The notes beneath the pieces are model-generated. The model saw nothing but the letters and a program-made list of their open reading frames with translations, ran no database searches and was not told the origin of the DNA. A stretch of DNA of 64,000 nucleotides from Cylicocyclus nassatus (Eukaryota > Nematoda > Chromadorea > Rhabditida > Strongylidae): assembly GCA_958299035.1 (NCBI GenBank), contig CATQJL010000112.1, positions 69,471,117 to 69,535,116 on the forward strand. The letters run 5' to 3'. Position 1 is the first letter of the stretch. Each line of letters begins with the position of its first letter. Below, in pieces: positions 35,567 to 46,116 of the stretch. The position numbers were made by a program, and so were the translations under genes.

Positions 35567-35646
35567 TGTATGGACATGTATGGACATGTACGGACATGTC
35601 CGTACATGTCCGTAAATGTCCATACATGTATGGACATGTCCATACA
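35567..35646. repeat. Decamer array, left arm (8 units)
   Basis: Eight consecutive 10-bp units of form TGTNNNNACA, where the core is ATGG, ACGG, CCAT or CCGT (one unit has TGTCCGTAAA). Forward and reverse-complement units are mixed. Confidence 0.93.
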
Positions 35647-36815
35647 TCAGCGTCGCGTGGCCATATCTCGCTTCAGAGTGGACGATTCTGAATCCAAAGC
35701 CACTATTCGATTCAGCTCGGCGCGGAGAATCTTCTGATATATTGGAAGTGGGGGTACGATGTCTACTATATTCCGTTTCCAGATTTTTCAAATTGTTCTG
35801 CGGAGGTCCTTTTGCGAATACATGAAGCAACACCTACCCAACATAGAAGACTTTGCTAAGTACTATTCGATAATAGTGTTCTTTTAGATTATTGTCCGCT
35901 ACAAAATAGGCTCAGACTTCTTTCCAAAGGAGATAGAAGCGTTGGTGAACCTTGGAAAAATCACGCGTTTTTAAATTCTACTCGCCATAACTTCCTTCGG
36001 AATAAGTATATTTTGAATCCGAAAACAGCGCCTTGCTCAGCTCATCAAGGCGAATCTTCCTATATACAGCATGTCCTTGATATTTCGATTTCAGTATTCT
36101 TGAATCTTTCTGAGGACGTCTTTTCGCGAAGGTGTAAAGCAGCGAGCATTGCCTCGAGCAAAATCCAGCAAGGACCTTTCGACAGTATTTTTCCTGTAGA
36201 TTATAATATGCTAAATAGTAGCCGCAGATTTCTTTTTAATGGAAATAGAACGGCTAGTGAATTGTGGAAAAATCTTGTCGTCCCAAGTTCTACTCTCCAT
36301 AGCCCTAGAATACGAAGCTATCTCGCTAAACAGATGTGAGTTTCGAAATCAGCAGGCCGGATAACCTCCGTGAGCAAGTTTTCCGACATGTTTGGGTTAT
36401 TTCATTTTTTCTCGTTTTAGGCTCCGGAAGCTTGCAGATGGATTTTGGTCAAAATGTTGATGCTCTTGAATTGTAAGGAAACTTCGCTTATAGAGGTTTT
36501 CGAATACGCTCTTTACGAAAATCGTGGTCTTTGGGGATTACAGGGACTTTTTGGAGAGATACGGTGAGGTGATTGTAACTGCACGAAAGTGCGTAACTTT
36601 GCCCGCTTTTCTCGCGTATCTGTCAGAAACCTTGCCTGCTTGCTTTTCTCAGTCAAAATTACTAGAAATTGTGCTATCGAATGGTGCATTACTCAGGCTC
36701 CAGTCTGTGAAATTCGCCGAGTTACGAGCCTACGAAAACACGTTCTCATGAATTTTGCCCAAAATGTAAAGATCGCATATCGTCGAAATTCCTCCGTGAG
36801 TGCTTGTAGACGCTC

Positions 36816-37797
36816 GCAGATATTATGTTCGCTTCGTCGAACGACTCCCACTGTACTGAATATGGTGCTTGCGTCTGCTTCAATTGCTCAGTTGAATATC
36901 AAAGTTATTTCGTGGCTAGAACTCAAAGCACCAAATCTAACACAATAAGATTCATTAGAAGATTCCAGATACTTTACAATCTCAGAGCACGAATGTTTTC
37001 AAACGCAGAATCAACACACTTGATCTCTTACGTTTGAGGCATTCGGAGAATGAGTAATGAATAGCACCAATCCGTCATCTGTATTGCTATAGCTATGTGC
37101 GATTACATTATCCGACCACAAAATGCATACCAAATACAACCATCAATTTGTTTTTTAAATATTATTTTCTTTCAAATGTCTTACTAACCCATTTCTTGCT
37201 ATTACGTTAATTCAGGTCTAATCAATTTACTTCTCTTTCCAATCATTACAGCTTGTTGACTTGCTCTAAATGAATTACAAAAAGTGAAACTATTTGATAT
37301 TCTTTCGGAGTCATTAGACTGTCCCTGGAATCATTTGGGCAGGGTTGATTGGTATTACTGCACCAACCGAGCCCCGCTTTGCTTCATTATTGCAAGAGCA
37401 TCCTTCTGCTGGCAAATGAGTTGGCATGATTGCCATCTCCATAGATTACAATAACCTACCTTGATCACCCTCACGTATGAGTTATCCATCATTACACCCT
37501 TATTGAAATTCACTTGGAGTCACTGGCTCACACTGGTTTACTGGTTTGGTGGGGTCGGATAATATACCCACCATCAAACCTTGTTTGCTTGTTAAAATCA
37601 AAATATTTTGCTGGCAAAAGGGGGCATGGGTACATCTCCATGAATTGCATCATTTAATTCCGATAATTATAATCATAGAGCAGTCAAATACAAGCTTTCA
37701 TCACATTTTTATCAAGATTAGACCTAAATGATGCACTATCGTTGCGGTTAGAGTATAAATGACTGCTTTCTATTCTATTGTATGGAACGCCAAGAGG
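36816..37797. other. Loop of P2, no gene
   Basis: Unique-looking sequence between the arms. Two diverged direct repeats (GCTGGCAAATGAG...CATCTCCAT near 37410-37440 and GCTGGCAAAAGGG...CATCTCCAT near 37610-37640) and possible short inverted ends CAGGTCTAATCAA (37215) / GATTAGACCTA (~37725) suggest a further small element. No supported frame. Confidence 0.4.
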
Positions 37798-38168
37798 CAG
37801 TGGCGTACCGAGGGGGGGGGCGGGGAGGGGGCGCGCCCCCCCCCCCCCGAGAATGGATCGCGAAATTTTTGGAAGTTACTTATATGGGTTATAGAAATGT
37901 GCAAGTGACTTGTTTGTTTTTGTAAATAATTAAAATAATTTTTTTAAAATTTTCAAAAATTCAAATTAGCCCTATATAAAAAAATTTTTCGGGGGCGTGG
38001 CTCAGGCCACGCCCCCTTTTTCCAGATTTTAGGGGTTGGGGGCCCGCAAAAATTCTTAGAAGCACCCCAAAAATTTTTTCGGAGTGCGTGGCTAACGCCG
38101 CGCACCTTCATTTGAAAAAAAATTTTGTCGCCCCCCCCCCCCGAGCGGAAATCCTGGGTACGCCACTG
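37798..38168. mobile_element. hAT-like MITE with 8-bp target duplication
   Basis: TIR CAGTGGCGTACC at 37798 and GGTACGCCACTG ending 38168, flanked by exact 8-bp CCAAGAGG (37790-37797 and 38169-38176). Long G and C runs lie next to both ends. 8-bp duplication and CAGTGGCG ends are hAT traits. Related ends appear at 29830, 61065 and 63170. Confidence 0.9.
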
Positions 38169-39406
38169 CCAAGAGGGTATAGAATAAATAAATAAATAAA
38201 TAAAAATGTGAAAGGATTTGATCAGCGCGTTGTACAAGCGCTCGACGAGATGGAGGAATTTCGACGAGATATGCGATCTTTACATTTTGGGCAAAATTCA
38301 TGAGAACGTGTTTTCGTAGGCTCGTAACTCGGCGAATTTCACAGACTGGAGCCTGAGTAATGCACCATTCGATAGCACAATTTCTAGTAACTTTGAATGA
38401 GAAAGGCAAGCAGGCAAGGTTTCTGATAGATACGCGAGAAAAGCGGGCAAAGTTACGCACTTTTGTGACGCAGTTACAATCACCTCACCGTATCTCTCCA
38501 AAAAGACCCTGTAATCCCCAAAGACCACGATTTTCGTAAAGAGCGTATTCGAAAACCTCTATAAGCGAAGTTTCCTTACAATTCAAGAGCATCAACATTT
38601 TGACCAAAATCCATCTGCAAGCTTCCGGAGCCTAAAACGAGAAAAAATGAAATAACCCGAACATGTCGGAAAACTTGCTCACGGAGGTTATCCGGCCTGC
38701 TGATTTCGAAACTCACATCTGTTTAGCGAGATAGCTTCGTATTCTAGGGCTATGGAGAGTAGAACTTGGGACGACAAGATTTTTCCACAATTCACTAGCC
38801 GTTCTATTTCCATTAAAAAGAAATCTGCGGCTACTATCTAGCATATTATAATCTACAGGAAAAGTACTGTCGAAAGGTCCTGGCTGGATTTTGCTCGAGG
38901 CAATGCTCGCTGCTTTACACCTTCGCGAAAAGACGTCCTCAGAAAGATTCAAGAATACTGAAATCGAAATATCAAGGACATGCTGTATATAGGAAGATTC
39001 GCCTTGATGAGCTGAGCAAGGCGCTGTTTTCGGATTCAAAATATACTTATTCCGAAGGAAGTCATGGCGAGTAGAATTTAAAAGCGCGTGATTTTTCCAA
39101 GGTTCACCAACGCTTCTATCTCCTTTGGAAGGAAGTCTGAGCCTATTTTGTAGCGGACAATAATCTAAAAGAACACTATTATCGAATAGTACTTAGCAAA
39201 GTCTTCTATGTTGGGTAGGTGTTGCTTCATGTATTCGCAAAAGGACCTCCGCAGAACAATTTGAAAAATCTGGAAACGGAATATAGTAGACATCGTACCC
39301 CCACTTCCAATATATCAGAAGATTCTCCGCGCCGAGCTGAATCGAATAGTGGCTTTGGATTCAGAATTCGTCCACTCTGAAGCGAGATATGGCCACGCGA
39401 CGCTGA

Positions 39407-39646
39407 TGTATGGACATGTCCATACATGTATGGACATGTACGGACATGTACGGACATGTCCGTACATGTATGGACATGTCCGTACATGTATGGACATGTC
39501 CATACATGTACGGACATGTCCATACATGTATGGACATGTACGGACATGTACGGACATGTCCGTACATGTATGGACATGTCCGTACATGTATGGACATGTC
39601 CGTACATGTATGGACATGTCCGTACATGTATGGACATGTCCATACA
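39407..39646. repeat. Decamer array, right arm (24 units)
   Basis: Exactly 24 uninterrupted 10-bp units TGTNNNNACA with only four cores (ATGG, ACGG, CCAT, CCGT). Fourteen read forward, ten in reverse complement. Units 11-18 repeat the orientation and core pattern of units 1-8 with one substitution, so a 100-bp higher-order duplication is present. All frames stay open, giving spurious YGHVRTC-type peptides. Confidence 0.95.
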
Positions 39647-39974
39647 TTCGCGTCTTTTTTTCAAAAAATGTGAGCGGTATTGTAAGTCCTTCAGGTATGG
39701 GTTACTCCGGCTCGCGCGATTTCGGTTGTTGCGTTTGGCTTCCTGATTGTTCACAAGTTTGATTATTCTCAAGTCTTGAGTTTCACATGCGCATTTTATG
39801 CAAGCAACACTAGAAAGCTATGGAGCTACACAAGATTTTCCGTTGTGAACTTGTAGCCATGTGAGGGGTCCCAAACCTCGTAAGGATCGCATTTTGGCGG
39901 GATCGCCCGACTCAGACAGTCGACGGCATACCTCCGAAGCAGAAATGGCCGAGCCGCGGGGTTTCCCCAGCTGG

Positions 39975-40072
39975 GGATTGCCACTCGTGCTCCGGAGCCC
40001 TCCCATTTGTGCTCCGGAGACCTCTCATTTGTGCTCCGGAGCCCTGCCATTTTGTGCTCCGGAGACTCATTT
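39975..40072. repeat. GTGCTCCGGAG minisatellite (short)
   Basis: About four to five units of CCATTTGTGCTCCGGAGNCC, ~22 bp. Same family as 41990-42240; the two arrays bracket the plexin fragments. Confidence 0.8.
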
Positions 40073-40112
40073 ATTTCAAATTGATTACAAAACGATTTAC
40101 TGAAAATTGCAG

Positions 40113-40565
40113 TTGTTTTGATTTGCATCCAATTATGTTTGTGCCAGATGTGATGAGATGCAGTTCGATCACTACGGGCTTGGTTATCGGGAAGAACAGC
40201 TCTGGTCGAGTTCAACGTTGTGTGGTCCTCTAGCGATTCTCCCAGAAAACACACTCTGGATAACATTGGTGGAGTGGCCGTGGAGGTTAATCGGAATTTT
40301 TTTAGTGATAGGTGTCGTAATTTGTGGTTTTTCCAGGTTTATAAGTGCGAAGCTCTTGCATCGAACTGTGGCCGATGTCTTACGCTGAATGCTGAAAAGT
40401 ATGAATGTGGCTGGTGTGTTATAGACAAAGATGTGTCAGACCAATGTCATGCTTGGCAAGATCACCACAAGATTGGCTGAAAGCACGCAGCTGTGTGCAA
40501 ATCCAGCTAATGAAGACTTCAGTTCTAAAAAGGGACCCGTCGGTGGAAAAACGAAGTTAGGTCTA
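40113..40565 (+). pseudogene. Plexin fragment (PSI and start of IPT), decayed copy
   Basis: Matches the minus-strand plexin fragment in inverted orientation and extends further 3'. After an exon ending at 40285 and a 51-nt intron (40286-40336, acceptor TTTTTCCAG), the second exon encodes the PSI core VYKCEALASNCGRCL then YECGWCVID. Downstream CANPANEDFSSKKGPVGGKT looks like the PSI-to-IPT junction of plexins (C..P.I....P..GP..GGT). Single-base losses break the frame near 40130, 40185 and 40428 relative to the other copy, so it is probably non-coding or badly assembled. Plexins are semaphorin receptors at the cell surface; only this small extracellular piece is present. Confidence 0.6.
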
Positions 40566-40671
40566 CTGCTGCTGCGTTCACCTGTGGAATTGTCGCTTTT
40601 ACTAGCGAGAAAGTACTATCAGGTAAATTTACCATGTGTAATGAAACTAGTGAACCAGTAACTAAACGTAC

Positions 40672-41308
40672 CTTGCCAAGCATCTTGCCAAGCAGGCCAT
40701 TGGTCTGACACATCTGTTGTCTATAACACACCAGCCACATTCATACTTTTCAGCATTCAGCGTAAGACATCGGCCACAGTTCGATGCAAGAGCTTCGCAC
40801 TTATAAACCTGGAAAAACCACAAATTACGACACCTATCACTAAAAAAATTTCGATTAACCTCCACGGCCACTCCACCAATGTTATCCAGAGTGTGTTTTC
40901 TGGAAGAATCGCTCGAGGACCACACAACGTTGAACTCGACCGGAGCTGATCCTCCCGATACACTAAGCCCGTAGTGATCGAACTGCATCTCTTCACAAGC
41001 ACAAACAGAATTGGATGCAAAATCAAAACAATTGCAATTTTCCTCATATCACATTGTCGTCGAATGTCCCGACAGCAGGTTTTTCGCTCAACGTTTCCTA
41101 CTTTAAAGTGACATCGAAAATCCGTCATGAAGATCGGATCGAGTTTTGACCTTACAAATCCAAGCTCAAAAATGAGCACTTCGTAGAATGTACCACTCAC
41201 CTTCGCTGTGATATCTCTCCTTTCACCTGCAGCTACGTAAAGTTTGGTTTGCGGTGCGACGGTACGTGGACATTTCTGTGGACCTTTTCTCCTAGAGTGA
41301 CCCTCACG
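40672..41308 (-). CDS. Plexin-like gene fragment (pre-PSI to PSI exons)
   Basis: Minus-strand exons of a plexin ectodomain. Exon 41201-41308 (36 in-phase codons, acceptor TTTCAG, donor GTGAGT) encodes KCPRTVAPQTKLYVAAGERR. Exon 40860 to about 41040 encodes EMQFDHYGLSVSGGSAPVEF followed by VVWSSSD, like the pre-PSI region of plexins. After a 51-nt intron (40809-40859), exon 40672-40808 encodes the PSI domain: VYKCEALASNCGRCL, EKYECGWCVIDNRC, RPMAC, with donor GTACGT. The Cys pattern C-x7-C-x2-C and CGWC are PSI hallmarks. The join between 41040 and 41200 is unclear and may need a small exon (FRCHFKVGNVERKT). No Sema domain, membrane segment or GAP domain is in the window, so this is a fragment or part of a gene split by rearrangement. 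Confidence 0.6.
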
Positions 41309-41309
41309 C

Positions 41310-41985
41310 TGAAATGCAAATTTGAAGGCTTATCTATCATCAGAAACAAGGACACAGACTTTCCCTGCATATTATGACTTTGTGCAAAGTCTGAGAACTT
41401 GGAATCTCGAAAAAAAAATGAAAATTTCTTGAGCGCCTGTCACATTTTCTCGGGTAAACTGTAAGTAGACGATATACTGAAAAATGTGAAAGAGTTGCAT
41501 GAAATTGCATAGCAGATCTGCATTTAGCAAGAATGCGACAGAATAACCTTATAAGATATTCCCTGAGACAGAGCCAAGCAGGGTACGGATAATTCTAGCA
41601 TCAATCAATCTCGGAAACACGGAAATAATTCAAGAGACACCACATAAGGGTACCGAGGCCGAATCTCGGATTACATACTTTTTATTTCGAAAATCCAGAA
41701 TCAATCACAAAAACCACTCCATCAATAGTCAACGATGTCTCAGCAAGTCGAAAAGAGCCAAACACTAAAAGTGAATAAGTGCATCCGCATGAAAACCTAA
41801 AACCTGAAACCTGAAAAGAAGGAGATGAACAAATAAACGCCAACGCGCCGACGAAGAACACGAAAAACCAAAAAAAAAGAAAAACGAGCACGGAAGAACG
41901 ACAAAAAAAGAGTAAGACGAGAGCGACGCAACTTAATTTCGAAAATGCTAAGCTGCGTATCACAGCAAATTGACTGCGTACATAT
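41310..41985. other. No feature seen
   Basis: AT-rich sequence upstream of the plexin exons on the minus strand; no further plexin exon recognised. Confidence 0.35.
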
Positions 41986-41989
41986 ATGT

Positions 41990-42240
41990 GCGCCGAACCC
42001 CTCCCATTTTGTGCGCCGGACCCCTCCCATTTTGTGCGCCGGAGGCCTCCCATTTTCTTCTCCAGAGACCCCCCATTTGTGCCCCGGAGACCTCCCACTT
42101 GTGCTCCGGAGCCCTGCCATTTTCTGCCCCGGAGGTGTCCCAAATCTGGCGTACTCGCGGCGGGCAAATCTTTCCGCCGCGGCTCTGCCAAATCTGGCGT
42201 ACCTCCGGAGCAGAAATGGCGTACTTTTGGAGCAGATCCG
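41990..42240. repeat. GTGCTCCGGAG minisatellite (long)
   Basis: About ten diverged units of CCCATTTTGTGCGCCGGACC / CCCATTTGTGCTCCGGAGNCC, followed by inverted units (CCTCCGGAGCAGAAATGG). GC-rich; frames on both strands are open and artefactual. Confidence 0.8.
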
Positions 42241-42498
42241 GAGAAGGGTCCCACTCGCCTGCCGGTGACGTCACCGTGACCTACAAGAAGGGACCGCCCC
42301 CTCGCCCCGCTCTCTTTGTTCAATTGGGTCCGCCGCGGCTCTGCCAGATTTCGACTGTCCGGCGCGACTACGGTACCGATTGTCTGAGGAGGTACAGCTA
42401 ATGCCGTACATCTTATTGTCATGGATTTAGGCTTATATAAACTGCCTCGTTCTTATTTTGAGCCCAAAATTTGCAGATTAAAGGCCTGTCAAAATAGG

Positions 42499-42692
42499 AA
42501 TACCTCCCACTCGACTTTTTTTTACTGTTGCTAATAATGAAGAAAAAGCATATACCATTCCTGTTCTCAATTTAAAGAGTTATGAGATTTACGAGTATGA
42601 TGGCGACAGTGACATCTTCGATGCAGATTTTATCAATGAATGCGAGTATCTCGGTAAAAATGATCTTGGTCGGTGGCCAAATCGCTACTGAA
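42499..42692 (+). CDS. Possible 3'-terminal exon, unknown protein
   Basis: An open frame without ATG. It encodes PPTRLFFTVANNEEKAYTIP then LKSYEIYEYDGDSDIFDADF and ends LGRWPNRY before TGA at 42690-42692. An AATAAA lies about 40 nt after the stop (~42731), and AG sites precede the frame (CAAAATAG near 42498). Composition is acidic and protein-like with no repeats. It could be the last exon of a plus-strand gene whose upstream part is missing, or a captured fragment. I do not recognise the family. Confidence 0.35.
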
Positions 42693-42842
42693 CTAGCAGC
42701 ACAGCTTGCAAAAACATCGGTTGTGCTGTAATAAAGGTTTGCACAACAATTTCTTCCAAGGCTCTCGCTTTTCCAATATCATACAAAGATTAATCGAAAC
42801 GCTCCTTTACTCTGCAGAAGTTCGGCTCAACCTTTACTCTCT

Positions 42843-42988
42843 GATTCAGCGGTATTGGCGGCTGAAAGGCGACCGCACGCGCCGACGCAGTCTGCGTCTC
42901 GCTCGTAAGCGTGCTCTCTGATCACCCTTATCCTTGATCAGGCGGCCTATTTTAGGTTCCGCCCTACAGCCGCCAATATTGTTGAATC
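42843..42988. mobile_element. Small MITE (~146 bp)
   Basis: Inverted ends GATTCAGCGGTATTGGCGGC and GCCGCCAATATTGTTGAATC with a GC-rich core. Confidence 0.7.
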
Positions 42989-43072
42989 AAAGAGTGATTT
43001 GTTTATCATTCATGAAAAAATGTCCTGTATACTCCAAAATTTGATATCCGAATAGATCCTGCATGTGATTAA

Positions 43073-43638
43073 CACGTTGACGACGGTGTCGCGCAATGGT
43101 GCGCGACAGGCAGTCTGTCCCTGTGGACGATGTCGCGCAATGGTGCGCGACACCCTAAACATCAGTTTTAATGTGCACAATGGTTCCAATTTGTGTTCAT
43201 ATAATCAAGTTAGGCTCGAAAGTATTTCATGTTGGGCCCGCCCCCTTTTTGGCAAACTCCGCCCACTCCACTGCCCTCTACAAAAAACTTTTTTCGTTCT
43301 CAAATCGCATAGAAAAGCTCACAGATGACAGGGGAACCTTGAATGATCTTGATTTTGACCCCGCCCCCCGTAATGCAGGCTCCACCCCCTCAGTGGCAAG
43401 CTCCGCCCACTTTTCAAAAATGCCGGAATTTGCACGAATTCATTGATTTTGAGCGATTTCCAGCATTTTTTAAAAGTGGGCGGGGCTTGCCAAAAGTGGG
43501 CGGAGCTGCCCCGCCCACTTGCATTTGTGTATCTCACGTATAGATGCATGCATACATATGTGCAGCCGGCTGTGAAAATGCCCGGAAACGGTTCGTCCAC
43601 AGGGACAGACCTTCAAAAAATGGCTCGTCGTCAACGTG
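43073..43638. mobile_element. piggyBac-type MITE with TTAA duplication
   Basis: Ends CACGTTGACGACG at 43073 and CGTCGTCAACGTG ending 43638, flanked by TTAA (43069-43072, 43639-43642). Just inside the left end is a repeated TGTCGCGCAATGGTGCGCGA palindrome (43087 and 43130). GTCCCTGTGGAC / GTCCACAGGGAC pair between arms. Relatives of one end lie at 4933-4952 and 51460-51478. No transposase. Confidence 0.8.
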
Positions 43639-45178
43639 TTAACAAGGCGCTCTTAAACCGAATGCTCATTAACATTGAATTCATTGGGTTCGAAGGACCG
43701 AGAAAAGACTCCACTACGCGGGTTGGTACAGAAAAACTTTTTGGATTGTTGAGTAAAAAGTTGATTGTTATAAGCTCTTGTTTATTAAAGAGTAATTGAT
43801 CGTAGAAGTTCACAAAAGTAAAACGTTTTCTGCTACCGTAGAAGCATGGCTGTGGTTTTCTCCCAAAAACAAAACGTTCAATTCGTGACACTTTACCAAA
43901 ACATTCTATTACCTATGCTCATACACTGCGAAATAGCTGGAATGTAACAAAATGAAACGAAATCATAAAAAAAGGTTTTTTATGCTTTGCGTATCTGAGC
44001 ACTGCGTGCCACCCAGCTAAAGATTTTAGAGAGAGTACTTCACCAAAATTTGAGTTTCAGGTTCCGCATTCTAGATATTCCCGACTACGTATTATTAAAT
44101 AGCGTTAATTCCGATCCCATTTTTGACAGCTCCGCGCAAGTAACGAGGATGAGTTGTGCCTTCTAATCCTATCCTCTCATACGATGGCAGCAACGTCGTG
44201 GAGATGACGCCAACTGGACGGACGTAGTGGAAATTGTAGGGAGGAAAGAATTGTCAAAGGGGCAGAATCGCTATTTGCGAGCAACATTAGGCGCAAATTC
44301 TCGGCATAGGATGCTAAAATGAAGTCGGAATCATTCCAAATACTAGAAAGAAATGCAAAACACATTCCAGTTGGCGAAATTTTGTTTTTCATCATAGATA
44401 AGATAAACTTGTAATTGGTTTCATTAAGCAATCGCGCATTTTCTTCTAGTAAAGGAATAAGGCGCAGTGAAGCTGGATACGAAAAGGCATTTGCCAATGG
44501 TTTTGGTAGGTAAAACCTTCAAGACTGCAGCATACAAGCTCTCTTAATGTGATCTAGGGCGTATGCGGGAACTCACTCAGTGCTGGCCAAAAGTTTGCAG
44601 CCACTCCAGAATTTTGCTATATTTTATTCTGTTTTGCTCAGAACGCATCTGAATTTTGATATCATGTGGAAATCACACTGCTTAACACTATGCCAAAAGA
44701 TTTTGCAGTTTCATGCACACAAAAAGGGTTTCTGGAAAGGTGAAAACGTCAAAATCGAGGTTGATTAGCAATTGCAGCCACTTCCTGCTAAATGTCTTTG
44801 GAAAACTTGTCACCTTCCAGTATCTGAGCTACAGATGCACCCCTAATCCTTGAGATATGCAGTGCAACCAGCATTCATCAAACTCCAAAAAAGAAGTCTT
44901 TACGGAGCAAAATCGCTTGAATGACAAATGGCAAATAAAACTGCATAAATCATTAGGTTGCCGAGAGGTAAGTGACTGATCCCTGTTTCTATGTAAAGAT
45001 TGTACCATCTGGACATTCAATGGCGGTTTGTAGATGTTACAGAAAAAGCATTACTTGCCACTGCATTGCATGCCCCAAAATCTACCACCTCCTTGACTGA
45101 GATTCCGAGCATTTTTTACTCAGAAATTGGGCTCAGCGGCATAAAGATTTTTCAAATTTAATGAAAATTCTGATTTTA

Positions 45179-46116
45179 TTAGGTTGTCCGGAAATTAATG
45201 TCCGTTTTGAATCCCAACCGCAATAAGTCATACACTTCTCATTTCGGTGTAGGCTGCAAGGTGCCATTCGATACAAAGCGAGCTCCACAAAATGGCAGTC
45301 TTGATTTAGCAATAGCTCTAATCCACCACGAGTTTCGAGCCAAAAACTAAAAAGTTCAACTACCCAAAAAATTGAGAAAAATTGTAACTCAGTTCATAAA
45401 AACCCTACAAGAATTCTAACTTGCTCACGTAAACCCTATCCACATGAGACATCTATATACGCCGTAGGGAAATTTCTTCCTCCGTTAGTAATCAAGAAAA
45501 CGGAAATTTTTGTGCATTTGCCAAAGTGATGCTGTGCTGTGCCCACGTGAGCATTTGTATACTACAAACTTGTAGAAGTAAATATGTAAATTTTCAGCTC
45601 TCTACAAGCTATAGTTCTCGAGAAATCTGAATTTTAGTTTGGACCACCTGACTAATGAAAGCTATATTCGATATTTCTCGAGAACTAAAGCTTGTACAGA
45701 GCTGAAAATTTACGTTTGTACCTTTACAGATTTGTAGTGCACATCTAATTAAGTGGGAACGAACAGTCACTTTGGCAAAATCATGAACATTTTCGTTTCT
45801 TGATTTCTAACAAAGGAAGAAATACAGCAACGGCGTATATAGAAGTCTTATGTGGACAGTGCTTACGTGGGCAAGCTAGAATTTTTGTAGGATTTTTATG
45901 AACTGAGTTATGATTTTTCTCGATTTTTCGAGCAGTCAAATCTTTTTAGTTTTTGGCATGAAATTGGAGGTGGATCACTTTCGCTAAAGCAAGATTGGCA
46001 TTTTGTAGAGCTTGCTTTGCTCTATCAAACGGTACTTTGCACACCATCTAGAAACGAGAAGTGTATGACTCATTGCGGTTGAAATTCAAAACGGACATTA
46101 ACTCTGGACAATTTAA
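45179..46116. mobile_element. Mariner-like element (938 bp) with empty site in the other copy
   Basis: Starts TTAGGTTGTCCGGAAATTAA and ends TCTGGACAATTTAA, with TA at 45177-45178 and 46117-46118. Arms mirror each other (GCAATAAGTCATACACTTCT / AGAAGTGTATGACTCATTGC). The left duplication copy keeps the unoccupied site near 1150-1160 (GATTTTACGAAGGG). Confidence 0.85.

Larger units (their letters stand above)
35531..39682. mobile_element. Long palindromic TA element (P2, 4.15 kb)
   Basis: Ends CAATACCGCTCACATTTTTT at 35531 and the complement ending GGTATTG at 39682, with TA at 35529-35530 and 39683-39684. Arms: about 35531-36815 and 38225-39682; a 108-codon reading through both arms differs at 3 positions, implying about 99% identity. 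Arm order: TIR, decamer array, two tandem copies of the CAGCTCRTCAAGGCGAATCT module, the GTGAATTGTGGAAAAATC module, and the CAGCAGGCCGGATAACCTCC module. The length difference between arms comes largely from the decamer array. The 1.4 kb loop carries unrelated sequence and a hAT-like MITE. No transposase. Confidence 0.85.

Noticed and set aside
36013..39039. 108-codon frame present in both arms of P2
   Set aside because: Conserved only because the arms are near-identical; the frame is broken in the P1 and 19830-21760 relatives.
39315..39772. Long open frames on both strands with YGHVRTC-type repeats
   Set aside because: All come from the 10-bp array, whose units lack stops in every frame; no start context or splice signals.
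41682..42422. 246-codon minus-strand frame
   Set aside because: Mostly minisatellite translation (GSGAQNGR-type repeats); overlapping frames on the other strand are equally open.
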